Source: a virus. Taken from it: 58,440 nt of DNA. The DNA lies in the IMG/VR virus record IMGVR_UViG_3300009506_000035, positions 1 to 58,440 of that record; one strand, 5' to 3'. Below, one piece after another: positions 1-7,435 of this stretch (position 1 is the first letter of the stretch; the number at the start of each line of letters is the position of its first letter). Below the pieces are notes generated by a model that saw only the letters and a program-made list of their open reading frames with translations, did not search any database and was not told the origin of the DNA. The translations under genes were made by a program, and so were the position numbers.

Positions 1-49
1 TGGTGTTCATCGATCCGGCCTTTCGTGGTGGTTGGGCTGGGTGGCGTAC

Positions 50-81
50 GGGACCGCCCCATCGGGGCGGTCCCGTTTTTT
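50..81 (+). terminator. Rho-independent terminator
   Basis: A perfect 11-bp inverted repeat (GGGACCGCCCC, loop ATC, GGGGCGGTCCC) is followed by G and six T on the plus strand. It would end a plus-strand transcript entering from outside the window. The minus-strand lipoprotein gene stops 54 bp away and could use the stem as well, but there is no T-tract in that direction. Confidence 0.85.
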
Positions 82-134
82 GTTGCTGGGTCCTAGTCTA
101 GACCTGCCTGTCTGGTCCGTGGGTTGTCACGGGG

Positions 135-767
135 TTACTGCAAGAGTGCCGTGTCGGTTTTGGTGTAGGACCCTCGTGAGATCCACACATAGCCCGTGGT
201 GCCGTTGTGTTTGACCATGAACATTGTGGATTTGGCAACGTCGGTGCCAAATCCACTGATTGTCCCTGCGAAGGCCATGACTGGGTTGTTCCATTGGTCG
301 CATACCTGGACTACGGCTGCGGTGCCGACAAATTGGTCTTTGACTTTTCGCCATGCAAAGTTGACGAGCGGTACGCTACGGTCGTTGTTACTTATGCGCA
401 GTTTGGCGAATTGTTGTGAGTTGGCGAATAGCGCTCCTTGCGCACTGTCGGAGACATAGACGGTGGTGAATCCCACAGTCTTGATGATGCCACCGCCACA
501 GGACAGGGAGATCACTGAAGAGTCGCCGATCTTCTTTCCGTCTTCGTTGTACCGGTCGAACTCGGTGTCGCGCTGAAAGCCGAGACTGCGGCAATGCGCT
601 TGGTACACGAGTTGGCCGTCGGGTCCGAAGTTGTAGACGGTTCCGGGCGTTGCGCCGAGTGCGCGTCGGGCTGCTTCGATCGTGTTGGCGCCTTTGGCGC
701 AACTTGTGAGGGTCACAGCGCAAAGGATCGCGGCGGTAACGGTGATTAGCCTTTTCATGACATCCAT
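135..767 (-). CDS. Putative secreted lipoprotein
   Basis: The product is 210 aa, or 207 aa if translation starts at the second Met (758). The N-terminus has Lys-Arg, a hydrophobic stretch and the lipobox LTSC, so the mature protein would be anchored to the outer face of the membrane at Cys23. The mature part has further Cys residues (for example around CRSLGF and SLSCGGG), which could form disulphides, and I recognise no domain. It is the last gene of the minus-strand early operon and starts 4 bp after the preceding stop, so translation is probably coupled. A surface lipoprotein in a prophage could act in superinfection exclusion, but that is only inference. Confidence 0.7.
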   Translation of the reverse strand: MDVMKRLITVTAAILCAVTLTSCAKGANTIEAARRALGATPGTVYNFGPDGQLVYQAHCRSLGFQRDTEFDRYNEDGKKIGDSSVISLSCGGGIIKTVGFTTVYVSDSAQGALFANSQQFAKLRISNNDRSVPLVNFAWRKVKDQFVGTAAVVQVCDQWNNPVMAFAGTISGFGTDVAKSTMFMVKHNGTTGYVWISRGSYTKTDTALLQ

Positions 768-771
768 TCAA

Positions 772-1125
772 TCATCGAGAGTGAGTGTCGTCGATTTCCC
801 ATAGGTGGAAGGTGGTCGAATGTACGTTGACCCATTCCTCCCTGGGCGGGAGGAGCATCGCAACGTGTACCTCGTTGGGGATGAATCGGTAACGCGCGTC
901 GACGATTTCCTCCCAGGTCGGATATCGGCCGGGCTGTGGTGGGTGGTCGTTGGTGCGGTGCGAGATGGACAGGTGCCACATTGGCCGCTCGAAGCGAGGC
1001 AGGTCGGGCTCGCGGCCGACGAATATGGTGAGGTGCCCGTCGCCTGTGTCGCGTTGGTAGGCGCGGGTACCGGGGTAGGCGGCGCGCATGATTTCGCCGG
1101 TTTTGACGCGGTGCCAGTTGGGCAT
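772..1125 (-). CDS. Small phage protein of DUF7694 type
   Basis: The start at 1125 was chosen because AAGGAG lies 7 bp upstream; the frame is open further upstream but without a ribosome site. The 117-aa product holds YPTWEEIVDARYRFIPNEV followed by MLLPPREEWVNVHSTTFHLWEI-type residues near the C-terminus. I associate this pattern with a small conserved actinophage protein family of unknown function (DUF7694, assigned from memory). It sits between the RusA resolvase gene and the lipoprotein gene in the early operon, 28 bp after the RusA stop. Confidence 0.75.
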   Translation of the reverse strand: MPNWHRVKTGEIMRAAYPGTRAYQRDTGDGHLTIFVGREPDLPRFERPMWHLSISHRTNDHPPQPGRYPTWEEIVDARYRFIPNEVHVAMLLPPREEWVNVHSTTFHLWEIDDTHSR

Positions 1126-1153
1126 CAGGGTTCTCCTTGGTAACGGTGTGCCT

Positions 1154-1657
1154 CTAGACCAGCGGTGTGATGACGATCTGCGCGCCTGGTCGGTCGAGCG
1201 CCAACGGGTCCTCGCCAACGTAGACTTTGGCGAGGCGCCGATACTCGACAATCTGCGCGTCGTCTTTCCAAATAACGCCGGTGAGCGCGTCTTCGGTGCT
1301 GCGAGCCAGCTTCGACAAGTCTGGCGTGCTTGCCGGTCGAGTTGGTGCGCTGTCGCGCAACAGGTGCGCGTTGCGTCCGGTGCGGTAGTGATTTTTCGGT
1401 CTGGCTGCGCTGAACACCATCGTCACCGCGAGTGGTCCGCACAGCAAGTCGCGGGGCCCGCAGTGGTCGAGCCATCCTTGCGCCACGTTGCGGACGTCAT
1501 CACGCCAGAGTTTGATGTTTGCCTGTACCTGCTCTATGAGCATGGCTTTGCCTGTGCGGGGGTGGGTGAATGCGCGTTTGCTGCCTTGCGGTGCTGGCCT
1601 GCCGTACACCACAAACGTGATGGCTTCATTCGTGGTGGGAGGGACTGTCAGGGTCAC
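1154..1657 (-). CDS. rusA: RusA-family Holliday junction resolvase
   Basis: RusA is a small dimeric endonuclease that resolves Holliday junctions and branched phage DNA. The 167-aa protein shows the family layout: an N-terminal PAPQGSKR strand, a central RPKNHYRTGR segment, then PDLSKLARSTEDAL and GVIWKDDAQIV, which supply the conserved Asp residues and the basic residue of the metal-dependent active site. Length is normal (about 120-170 aa). The gene start overlaps the upstream zinc-protein gene by 32 bp. It belongs with the RecB-like and DnaQ-like nucleases of the same operon and probably processes replication or recombination intermediates before packaging. Confidence 0.9.
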   Translation of the reverse strand: MTLTVPPTTNEAITFVVYGRPAPQGSKRAFTHPRTGKAMLIEQVQANIKLWRDDVRNVAQGWLDHCGPRDLLCGPLAVTMVFSAARPKNHYRTGRNAHLLRDSAPTRPASTPDLSKLARSTEDALTGVIWKDDAQIVEYRRLAKVYVGEDPLALDRPGAQIVITPLV

Positions 1658-1934
1658 TGTCGGCCTCTTCTCCGTAGTAGTGTTCGGTGGCGGTTGTGTT
1701 GCCGCGGATGACGTCTAGTGGCAGGTGGCCAATGTGCCACATGCTGCAGTTGCCGCAGTGGTAGGGGCGTAGATGGCCGGGCATGTTTGCTGAGGCTCGG
1801 CGGGCTTGGCGGCGGTTGTGAAATCCTACTTTGCCGCATTCGCCAGCTGATGGGGGCGCGTCGCGTGACTTGTCGCGTTGGATTGCTGGGCGTCGCCAGC
1901 ACTGTTGCCGTTGTTTTGGTTTTTGTCTGGGCAA
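1626..1934 (-). CDS. Small zinc-binding phage protein
   Basis: The start is a TTG at 1934 with AAGGA about 8 bp upstream, giving 102 aa. The core has one Cys in GECGKVGF and a C-x2-C pair in YHCGNCSMWHIGH, with a final Trp-His. This Cys-Lys-x2-Phe ... Cys-x2-Cys-x2-Trp-His pattern is a common single zinc-finger layout in small actinophage proteins. The N-terminal 30 residues are strongly basic and fit nucleic-acid contact. It lies in the early operon directly ahead of RusA. No precise function is known to me. Confidence 0.65.
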   Translation of the reverse strand: MPRQKPKQRQQCWRRPAIQRDKSRDAPPSAGECGKVGFHNRRQARRASANMPGHLRPYHCGNCSMWHIGHLPLDVIRGNTTATEHYYGEEADSDPDSPSHHE

Positions 1935-2015
1935 CGGTTTTCCTTCAGGGTTTGGCCCGGCGTCCGTGCAAGGGGCGCAGTCTCGGACGGACGCCGGGAG
2001 TCTCGGATGGTTCCG

Positions 2016-2351
2016 TTAGCTGGATTTGCGCGTCGACAGAGCGTTTTTGATCCGCGACGCGCGTTGCCGCCAACGTTCGTCGACATCGACCGCGCGAAAT
2101 ATCAACCAGCCCGTAGCCATTGCCAGCTCGGAGACGGTGATGTAAGCGAGGTCAATGAGGTTGGTGTATGTGAAAATTCCTAAGACTCCGTACAATGTCC
2201 ACATTGGCCAGAAGAAGGGACGCAACTCGGCCCACACCCAGCGGGCGTGACGGTCCAGGGGCCGCCTGTAGACACGCGCGTGTAGCAACACCATGGATGC
2301 GGCCATCCAAACAGCAATGATCAGAACGGGAATTAGTCTCACAAAAATCAC
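2016..2351 (-). CDS. Small membrane protein
   Basis: A GTG start at 2351 overlaps the TGA of the upstream exonuclease gene in a GTGA arrangement, which argues for translational coupling and against the longer in-frame extension. The 111-aa product has a hydrophobic segment at residues about 5-22, another at about 45-65 (FFWPMWTLYGVLGIFTY) and a weaker third, with a basic C-terminal tail. It probably sits in the cytoplasmic membrane. I recognise no family. Its place among nucleic-acid enzymes gives no clear hint of role. Confidence 0.6.
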   Translation of the reverse strand: MIFVRLIPVLIIAVWMAASMVLLHARVYRRPLDRHARWVWAELRPFFWPMWTLYGVLGIFTYTNLIDLAYITVSELAMATGWLIFRAVDVDERWRQRASRIKNALSTRKSS

Positions 2352-3205
2352 GGCGTGTCCTCTCGCGGCATGGCCCGCTGTATCGGCCATTCACCATTGC
2401 AGTCGGGGGCATCTTTGCGGAGCTTGCCAGCTTTCCGCAGATAGCTGGTTAGGGATTTTTGCTGCTCGGCACGCCATTTGCGCTGCCAGCCGTGCAGCCT
2501 GCCGGGATCAGCGGCGCCTATGGCTTGCATCCGTTGGGCAGGCTCTTTCGGGTTGCGCCGTCCCCGTTCGTGTGCACCGTGTGCACCGCCACACCAGTAG
2601 AAGCCTTCCAGCTTCGGCAGGGGCCACTGGCCCATCAGTGCCATGCGGTACGCGATCCGCGCCGCGGCCAGTGCGTCCGCGGTCGCGTCGTGTGCCCCGT
2701 CGATACGTACGTCGTAGTGTTCGCACAGGTCGGTAAGCCGACGCCCTCCAGGACGATAGGGGTCGATGGCCTTGTCGAGAACGTACACATCCACCACGGG
2801 GCGGATGCCGCTGACGCGCTCGGTCAGGCTGGACATGTCGAGGTGCCGCAGGTTGCGATCAAGGATCGTGAAATCGTAGGCCCCGTTCATGACAACGATG
2901 GGACGCTCGGCGGCGATGTGTGTGGCGAGGAGTCCTGCGATTTCGTCACAGACCTCCCATAGGTCGCGGCCGTTACATTGCGCATGTTCGGTGGTGATGC
3001 CGTGCACCTGTGTGGCTTCGGCCGGTATGGCGATGCCGGGGTCTGCGAGCCATGTTTCGTGTTCGACCTTCCACGAATCGCCGGGAGTGATCACGGCGAT
3101 CGTGGCGGTGACGATCCGGTCGACCTCAACGTCAATGCCGGTCGTCTCCAAATCGAAGGCAACGAATGGCGCAGTCAGAAGGAACCTCACAGTGACTCCG
3201 ATCAT
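2348..3205 (-). CDS. DnaQ-like 3'-5' exonuclease (DEDDh)
   Basis: The ATG at 3205 overlaps the upstream stop as ATGA; earlier in-frame codons lie inside the upstream gene. In the 285-aa product the exonuclease motifs are visible: Exo I FDLETTG (DxE), then VHGITTEHA, Exo II NGAYDF, and Exo III HDATADALA with the catalytic His and Asp five residues apart. The C-terminal part is basic, with a Trp-rich segment, and falls outside the exonuclease fold. The family comprises DNA polymerase proofreading subunits and stand-alone exonucleases. No polymerase gene is in the window, so this enzyme may work with the host replisome or in recombination. Confidence 0.88.
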   Translation of the reverse strand: MIGVTVRFLLTAPFVAFDLETTGIDVEVDRIVTATIAVITPGDSWKVEHETWLADPGIAIPAEATQVHGITTEHAQCNGRDLWEVCDEIAGLLATHIAAERPIVVMNGAYDFTILDRNLRHLDMSSLTERVSGIRPVVDVYVLDKAIDPYRPGGRRLTDLCEHYDVRIDGAHDATADALAAARIAYRMALMGQWPLPKLEGFYWCGGAHGAHERGRRNPKEPAQRMQAIGAADPGRLHGWQRKWRAEQQKSLTSYLRKAGKLRKDAPDCNGEWPIQRAMPREDTP

Positions 3206-4446
3206 TTGAGCAGTTCGAGAAATTCGGCTATGTCCCATCCTGTCGCGTCGCTGGGGTTGTTTGGCGCTTTATTGCCGTATTTTCCCCATAGCCATTGACT
3301 GAATTGCTCGGTCACCTTAGGTAGGTCCCATCCATGGCATTGGTACCCAGCCGTCAGGACCATTTGCCAGCAAGTCATCCGGTCGGGTTCTGTTTCTCCG
3401 GGGACGTCCTCTGCGGGCAGTGAAACGTCCACTGTACGCGGTGGGGGCGCCATATCTTCGCCGGCGGCCTGCTGGCGTAGTTCACCGCGCCGTTGCCACC
3501 AGACCTGTCGCAGCGCAGGGTTGCCTCGCACTGCATCCCATATCCTTGTGAGATAGTCCCAGTTTCCTGCGGCTATTGCGTCCGGGTCTGGCGTGACGGC
3601 TGTCGGCTCGTCTGGTTCTTCCGGCTGTTGCGGTGGTGCCGGATCGGGCGCGGCGATTGCAGCGCGTTCCGGAACTGGCGCGTCAAGAGCAACCGCCAGC
3701 GCGGCGGGCGTGGCGCCTAGTGCGCCACCCCCGACTGTCGGGATGACACCGGACAGGATATCGATGGTGGTCGCGTCGGCTAGCTCAATGACCACGACCG
3801 GGAACCGTTTGATTCTCCCGGCCACGACCCGCTCACGGGGGTCGATCCGTAGACGTACCCGTACGCCTACGTTTGCGCCTCCAGTTTTCGCAGCGATCGA
3901 CGCTTTGATCAAGTCGACCGTGGCGGTCAATTCCATGGCCGCATAGAATGACTTCGTATCGAGCCGCCAGTACCCTATGTCGGGCAGCCCAAGAAAGAAA
4001 TTGATGCGCGTCTGCGGCCGACACACCTTCGTAGGTGGCAGCAGATACCACTCTTCGCCATACTCAGCCCGACACAGGCACGACCTGCGGCTAAGCGTGT
4101 CAGTCTCGCCATCACAGCGACGTACACATCCGCCGCGGTTCCAAAGCTCATACGCCTGAGTGACTGAGTCACCAGGCGGCAGGACAGCGTCCAATGTGGG
4201 CGACTCAGTGATGAGACGATACTCGGGTCCTCCCTGGCCGAGAGGCTGCCATTGTTCGGCCGTGCCGCCATACCGCTCGGCGGCGGTGGTGAGGTAGGCA
4301 GGATTTGGTGACGTCAGGACAAAGGTCCGTGACCGGACAGGGCGCTGGGTTGTCTTTCCGTCTTTGGTGTATGGCTCGGAGTAGCCGATGCGGATCCGGC
4401 CAAGCTCGCGTAGTTGACGCTGCAGGGTGACGATGCGACTGCCCAC
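3202..4446 (-). CDS. Gp3-like recombination directionality factor family protein
   Basis: The gene starts with GTG at 4446 after a GAAAGG ribosome site. The 414-aa product opens with LRELGRIRIGYSEPY and later has a Cys-rich stretch GGCVRRCDGE...CLCRAEYGEE and KVCRPQTRINFFLGLP followed by GYWRLDTKSFYAA. I recognise this order from the phiC31/phiBT1 gp3 family, whose founder switches serine integrase from integration to excision. The four to five Cys probably bind zinc. The C-terminal third is Pro/Ala-rich and ends in a Trp-rich segment. Many actinophages carry this family beside replication genes, so a replication role is also possible. No serine integrase gene is visible in this window. Confidence 0.8.
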   Translation of the reverse strand: MGSRIVTLQRQLRELGRIRIGYSEPYTKDGKTTQRPVRSRTFVLTSPNPAYLTTAAERYGGTAEQWQPLGQGGPEYRLITESPTLDAVLPPGDSVTQAYELWNRGGCVRRCDGETDTLSRRSCLCRAEYGEEWYLLPPTKVCRPQTRINFFLGLPDIGYWRLDTKSFYAAMELTATVDLIKASIAAKTGGANVGVRVRLRIDPRERVVAGRIKRFPVVVIELADATTIDILSGVIPTVGGGALGATPAALAVALDAPVPERAAIAAPDPAPPQQPEEPDEPTAVTPDPDAIAAGNWDYLTRIWDAVRGNPALRQVWWQRRGELRQQAAGEDMAPPPRTVDVSLPAEDVPGETEPDRMTCWQMVLTAGYQCHGWDLPKVTEQFSQWLWGKYGNKAPNNPSDATGWDIAEFLELLK

Positions 4447-4467
4447 GGTGTGGCCTTTCAGTGGTGG

Positions 4468-5670
4468 TTAGAACGGTATGTCATCGCTTGGTGGTGCTGC
4501 GGTGGGTGTCCGCATAGATGCGAGGGTAGCTGATTGGCGCCGGCCGACCTCGGCGATATTCAGGCTGTCGGGCAAGGACGGCTGTTTTGGTTGTCCTGAC
4601 GTCTTTTTCGCTGGCGCACGCTTCGCGGTGGCCTTGGTGGTCTTGGTGGCCTTAGCTGGTTTCGACGACTTCGCGGACGCGTCTACATCCACCCCAGCCA
4701 CGGACACCGCTTTCCGCGCGCGTCCAGCGGCCAGGACAGCACGACGGTGCTGCGGCGCCGCCAGCGGCGATACCTCAGCGGTCGACTCGGTCGCCATCCA
4801 CTCCGCCAGCCCGCCGGCGAGCAGGAACGCATCGAATGCGTCCTCATGGTTACGCGTCGGGCGAAGCGTGTAGCCGTGAGGACGCAACTGCAGCACCGCA
4901 GCGGCATGGATGGTCGGCATGGGCAACTCGGTCCCATCGGGCAGCATGACTGCCTCCCCGCGTGCGTAGGCAGCCAGCTGCAGCCCATGCTCGGGATACA
5001 CCTTCGGGGTGATTTCATCCTCTTCGCGGTCGCGCGTTTTGTAGTCGACCAGCAGGTGCAATTCGTCCACGCCGTGATCAGCGCACAGTCCTGCGGCTAG
5101 GTCGGTTGTTGGCCGGACTGTGACAATCGTGTCCAAGGTTCCCGCGTAATTGTGGGTGCGGTTGATGACGGTCGCTTCGGTCATCTCCCACGAGTCGGGG
5201 GTCAGTCCGTAGTCGGCTACCCACTGGAGAAACTGGGCCACATATGGTGCGGCGTCGACGGTGTGTGGCCGGATGAATCCGTCGTCGAGTACCCACTGGC
5301 GGATTACGTCGTGGACTTCGCTGCCCTCGTGTTTGCGCTGCTCTGAGCGGTCATTGTGGCGGTTTGTGAGCCACCACACTGCGCATGTGGGGCAGTCTTT
5401 GCAGGGGCACCGTGGGCAGCGTTCTTGCCAATGGTGGGAGCATCGGTTTCCAGTGTTCCCACACGGTGGTTTCATGGTGGTGTTGATCAGCCAGGGCAGG
5501 TTATCCAGCGCCGCCTGGGCGGCTAGTCGCGCAGCCCACACTTTGAGCGCCGGTTTGTCGATGATCCCCAGGCAGCTGGTCACTGATACGAACTGCTCGC
5601 CGGTGACGGGGTGCGGGTAGACGCGTTGTCCCGTGGTGGCGGTGGTGGTGGCGGCTGGTCCGGTGGTCAT
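4468..5670 (-). CDS. RecB/Cas4-like PD-(D/E)XK exonuclease with SSB-like C-terminal tip
   Basis: The 400-aa product has the RecB-family nuclease motifs: HEGSEVHD (His120), AGTLDTIV (Asp180), LLVDYKTR (Asp209 and Lys211) and the QLAAYARG motif near residue 231. An insertion at about residues 70-97 carries seven Cys, probably a metal site as in Cas4-like and AddB-type nucleases. After residue 325 comes a Lys/Ala/Thr-rich flexible stretch, and the last residues are PPSDDIPF, the same as the acidic tip of bacterial SSB. By inference, the tip could recruit SSB-partner proteins. The gene overlaps its upstream neighbour as ATGA. It probably supplies a single-strand-generating nuclease for phage recombination. 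Confidence 0.85.
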   Translation of the reverse strand: MTTGPAATTTATTGQRVYPHPVTGEQFVSVTSCLGIIDKPALKVWAARLAAQAALDNLPWLINTTMKPPCGNTGNRCSHHWQERCPRCPCKDCPTCAVWWLTNRHNDRSEQRKHEGSEVHDVIRQWVLDDGFIRPHTVDAAPYVAQFLQWVADYGLTPDSWEMTEATVINRTHNYAGTLDTIVTVRPTTDLAAGLCADHGVDELHLLVDYKTRDREEDEITPKVYPEHGLQLAAYARGEAVMLPDGTELPMPTIHAAAVLQLRPHGYTLRPTRNHEDAFDAFLLAGGLAEWMATESTAEVSPLAAPQHRRAVLAAGRARKAVSVAGVDVDASAKSSKPAKATKTTKATAKRAPAKKTSGQPKQPSLPDSLNIAEVGRRQSATLASMRTPTAAPPSDDIPF

Positions 5671-6059
5671 GGAAGGTCACCTATGTTTGCTGGGTCTAGC
5701 CACGTACGCACAATAGGGATGATGTGCGTTGCCGAACTCGCGTCGCCATTACCGGTGCGGCGATGCGTCATGCAGTGCCGAGCTAGGCAACTGCCGTCGG
5801 GGCGAGGCTCGTGGTCGCACCAGCTGTGGACAGGCGTATGGGTGCTGTCAGCCTTAGAGCCGTCCTCCAGCCGCTTACATAAGCGTGCAATTGTCATGTC
5901 ACGGGACTGGATGGCGCCTCGCGCGGCGGCGTCGAGTTGCGCGAGGTGCGCCTCGAGCTCGGCGATTCGGGCGTTGGCCATGTCGAGCTGCTGGCGCAGT
6001 GTCCCCTGTCGTAGTGATCGATCCTGCTGGGGTGTGTGGCCCCGTCTGCCAATGATCAC
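5667..6059 (-). CDS. Coiled-coil protein of unknown function
   Basis: The GTG at 6059 overlaps the upstream regulator's TGA (GTGA) and the stop overlaps the nuclease ATG (ATGA), so the three genes are tightly coupled. The 130-aa product has a heptad-rich helix (LRQQLDMANARIAELEAHLA, about residues 20-60). It ends with a segment holding Cys and His residues (WCDHEP, CLARHC). I do not recognise a family. Its position directly before the RecB-like nuclease suggests an accessory or partner role, without direct evidence. Confidence 0.55.
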   Translation of the reverse strand: MIIGRRGHTPQQDRSLRQGTLRQQLDMANARIAELEAHLAQLDAAARGAIQSRDMTIARLCKRLEDGSKADSTHTPVHSWCDHEPRPDGSCLARHCMTHRRTGNGDASSATHIIPIVRTWLDPANIGDLP

Positions 6060-6484
6060 GCGTCCTCCGTCGGGTGATGTGCATGATCGGTGTGTGGAGT
6101 GGTGGCGTCGAGATGGTCTATCGCCCGTTTCGCGGCACCAGGCACTCGCCGTGGTAGGCGTGGACGAGGTTGAGGGCTTGGGTCGGGGCTGGTTGGCTTC
6201 GGATTGTCGGGCCATGTGGTCACTTGTTGTCTGCCCTCCAAAATGTGATCAGATGTGTTGGTCCTTAGTCGTTGTCCCTCAAGCAGCCACCCATGAGGCA
6301 TCGAGAGAGCGTCAGCCAACGCCACTGCATCAGACAGGCGCAGCTCCTGACCTAGGCGCACCACACGGTAGATCCACCCGCGGCTCTTGCCCAGCATGAG
6401 TGCCAGTTGGCGCTGTGAGATGCCCAGGTGGGTCATCCTGGCCCGTATCGCCTCCTGCGTGTATGTAGCTGTCACGCCGACCAT
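6056..6484 (-). CDS. XRE-family helix-turn-helix regulator
   Basis: The 142-aa product has an N-terminal HTH at residues about 10-62: IRARMTHLGISQRQLALMLG is followed by SRGWIYRVVR and a scaffold helix SDAVALADALSM, the Cro/CI-type layout. The C-terminal half is Pro/His/Arg-rich and unordered. It is the first gene of the minus-strand early operon. TGTCA half-sites surround its start, so it probably represses or tunes its own operon. It could be the phage repressor or a Cro-like antirepressor. Confidence 0.82.
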   Translation of the reverse strand: MVGVTATYTQEAIRARMTHLGISQRQLALMLGKSRGWIYRVVRLGQELRLSDAVALADALSMPHGWLLEGQRLRTNTSDHILEGRQQVTTWPDNPKPTSPDPSPQPRPRLPRRVPGAAKRAIDHLDATTPHTDHAHHPTEDA

Positions 6485-6511
6485 GACAGCATGTCACGGC
6501 CAGCGTGTCAA
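6470..6511 (-). promoter_or_regulatory. Operator cluster at the XRE gene start
   Basis: Four copies of TGTCA or its complement fall in about 42 bp around the start codon (near 6470, 6484, 6492 and 6506). The central pair forms the inverted repeat TGACA-GCA-TGTCA. A TTGACA element reads in the minus direction at 6506-6511. Autoregulation by the XRE protein is the simplest reading. No convincing -10 box was found. Confidence 0.5.
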
Positions 6512-6522
6512 CATTCGTTGGA

Positions 6523-7302
6523 TTACGCCTCGAACGGCCCCGAAAATGTACGCATCGTAAGCCCCGCCGGAAACACCGTGTAAGCCACCTCTATCACCAC
6601 TCCGCTACGGCTAACGGAGATTTGGGCGCTTTCTAACACCGGCTGATGTGCCGCGACTCCCAGTCGCCGACACTCAGCGCCATCTACGGCCAGTCTCGCG
6701 ACGATCCGCTCGATGGTGCGCTCGATCGGGTGCCCTAGGTGCTGCAGCACTTTGATCGATCCCTCTGGGATGTCCGCAGGTGACACCAGCGGTGTGTCGG
6801 CAACCAGGTCATACGGGTGCAGCGAATCGACGCAGGAGTGGAGTTGAGTCCCGTTGAAACGATCGCGCCGTCGGGCGAGTACCTGGGTCCCCTCCGGCAC
6901 TCGCAGCAGATCGGCAACATCTCCAGTCGCGTCGCACTGCTCGATCCAGATCATTTCAGACGGTGTGCCTCCCGCCGCCCTGATCATGCGGGACCACATG
7001 TCTTCCGTAGGCGCCGCGTGGGCATACTCGGCGTTGCCCATGAGGTAAACCATATGTGACGGTATGTCCGCCACGTAGTGCCCACTCCGACGCCCCACCT
7101 TGTGCGCCGGACGCGCGAGCAGTCCCTCATTGGTGAGTAGTTGGAGCGCCTGCCGCACGGTCGAACGTGCCACGCCGTGCCGTTTGCACAACGTGCTTTC
7201 GCTGGGCAGCCTTTCGCTCGGCGCTAGCGTGCCCTCCATGATCTGCATGCGCAGAGCGTCAGCTATTTGCTGGTAGAGGGGTCGGTTGTTGTGGTCAGGC
7301 AT
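6523..7302 (-). CDS. GntR/HutC-family repressor (KorSA-like)
   Basis: The 259-aa product has a GntR winged HTH at residues about 8-75 (LYQQIADALRMQIMEGTL, LPSESTLCKRHGVARSTVRQ, ALQLLTNEGLL). A UTRA effector domain follows to the C-terminus. Length and domain order match HutC-subfamily regulators. In pSAM2-type integrative conjugative elements, the homologous KorSA represses transfer and replication genes. Here the gene is divergent from a DUF2637-to-TraB operon across a 134-bp gap, so repression of that operon and of itself is the likely role. Confidence 0.85.
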   Translation of the reverse strand: MPDHNNRPLYQQIADALRMQIMEGTLAPSERLPSESTLCKRHGVARSTVRQALQLLTNEGLLARPAHKVGRRSGHYVADIPSHMVYLMGNAEYAHAAPTEDMWSRMIRAAGGTPSEMIWIEQCDATGDVADLLRVPEGTQVLARRRDRFNGTQLHSCVDSLHPYDLVADTPLVSPADIPEGSIKVLQHLGHPIERTIERIVARLAVDGAECRRLGVAAHQPVLESAQISVSRSGVVIEVAYTVFPAGLTMRTFSGPFEA

Positions 7303-7435
7303 GTGATCTCTTGTCCTTTCGGTCGGGCGAGGGGTGGCCCGATAGCCCGTAACTGTAGGTGTATCAGGTAGACACTGCTATGCTGTCCGAACCTGTGTGT
7401 ACAGGTCCAGACAAGCCAAGCATAGAAGGTCCAAC
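7303..7435. promoter_or_regulatory. Divergent promoter region between GntR gene and transfer operon
   Basis: The gap holds the inverted repeat ACCTGT-GTGT-ACAGGT (7391-7406), a plus-strand TATGCT -10 candidate at 7379-7384, and an octamer TGTCCGAA at 7384-7391 that recurs in the 14.7-14.9 kb repeat region. The inverted repeat lies just downstream of the -10 candidate, where a repressor would block transcription. The GntR protein is the likely ligand, by position. Confidence 0.55.
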
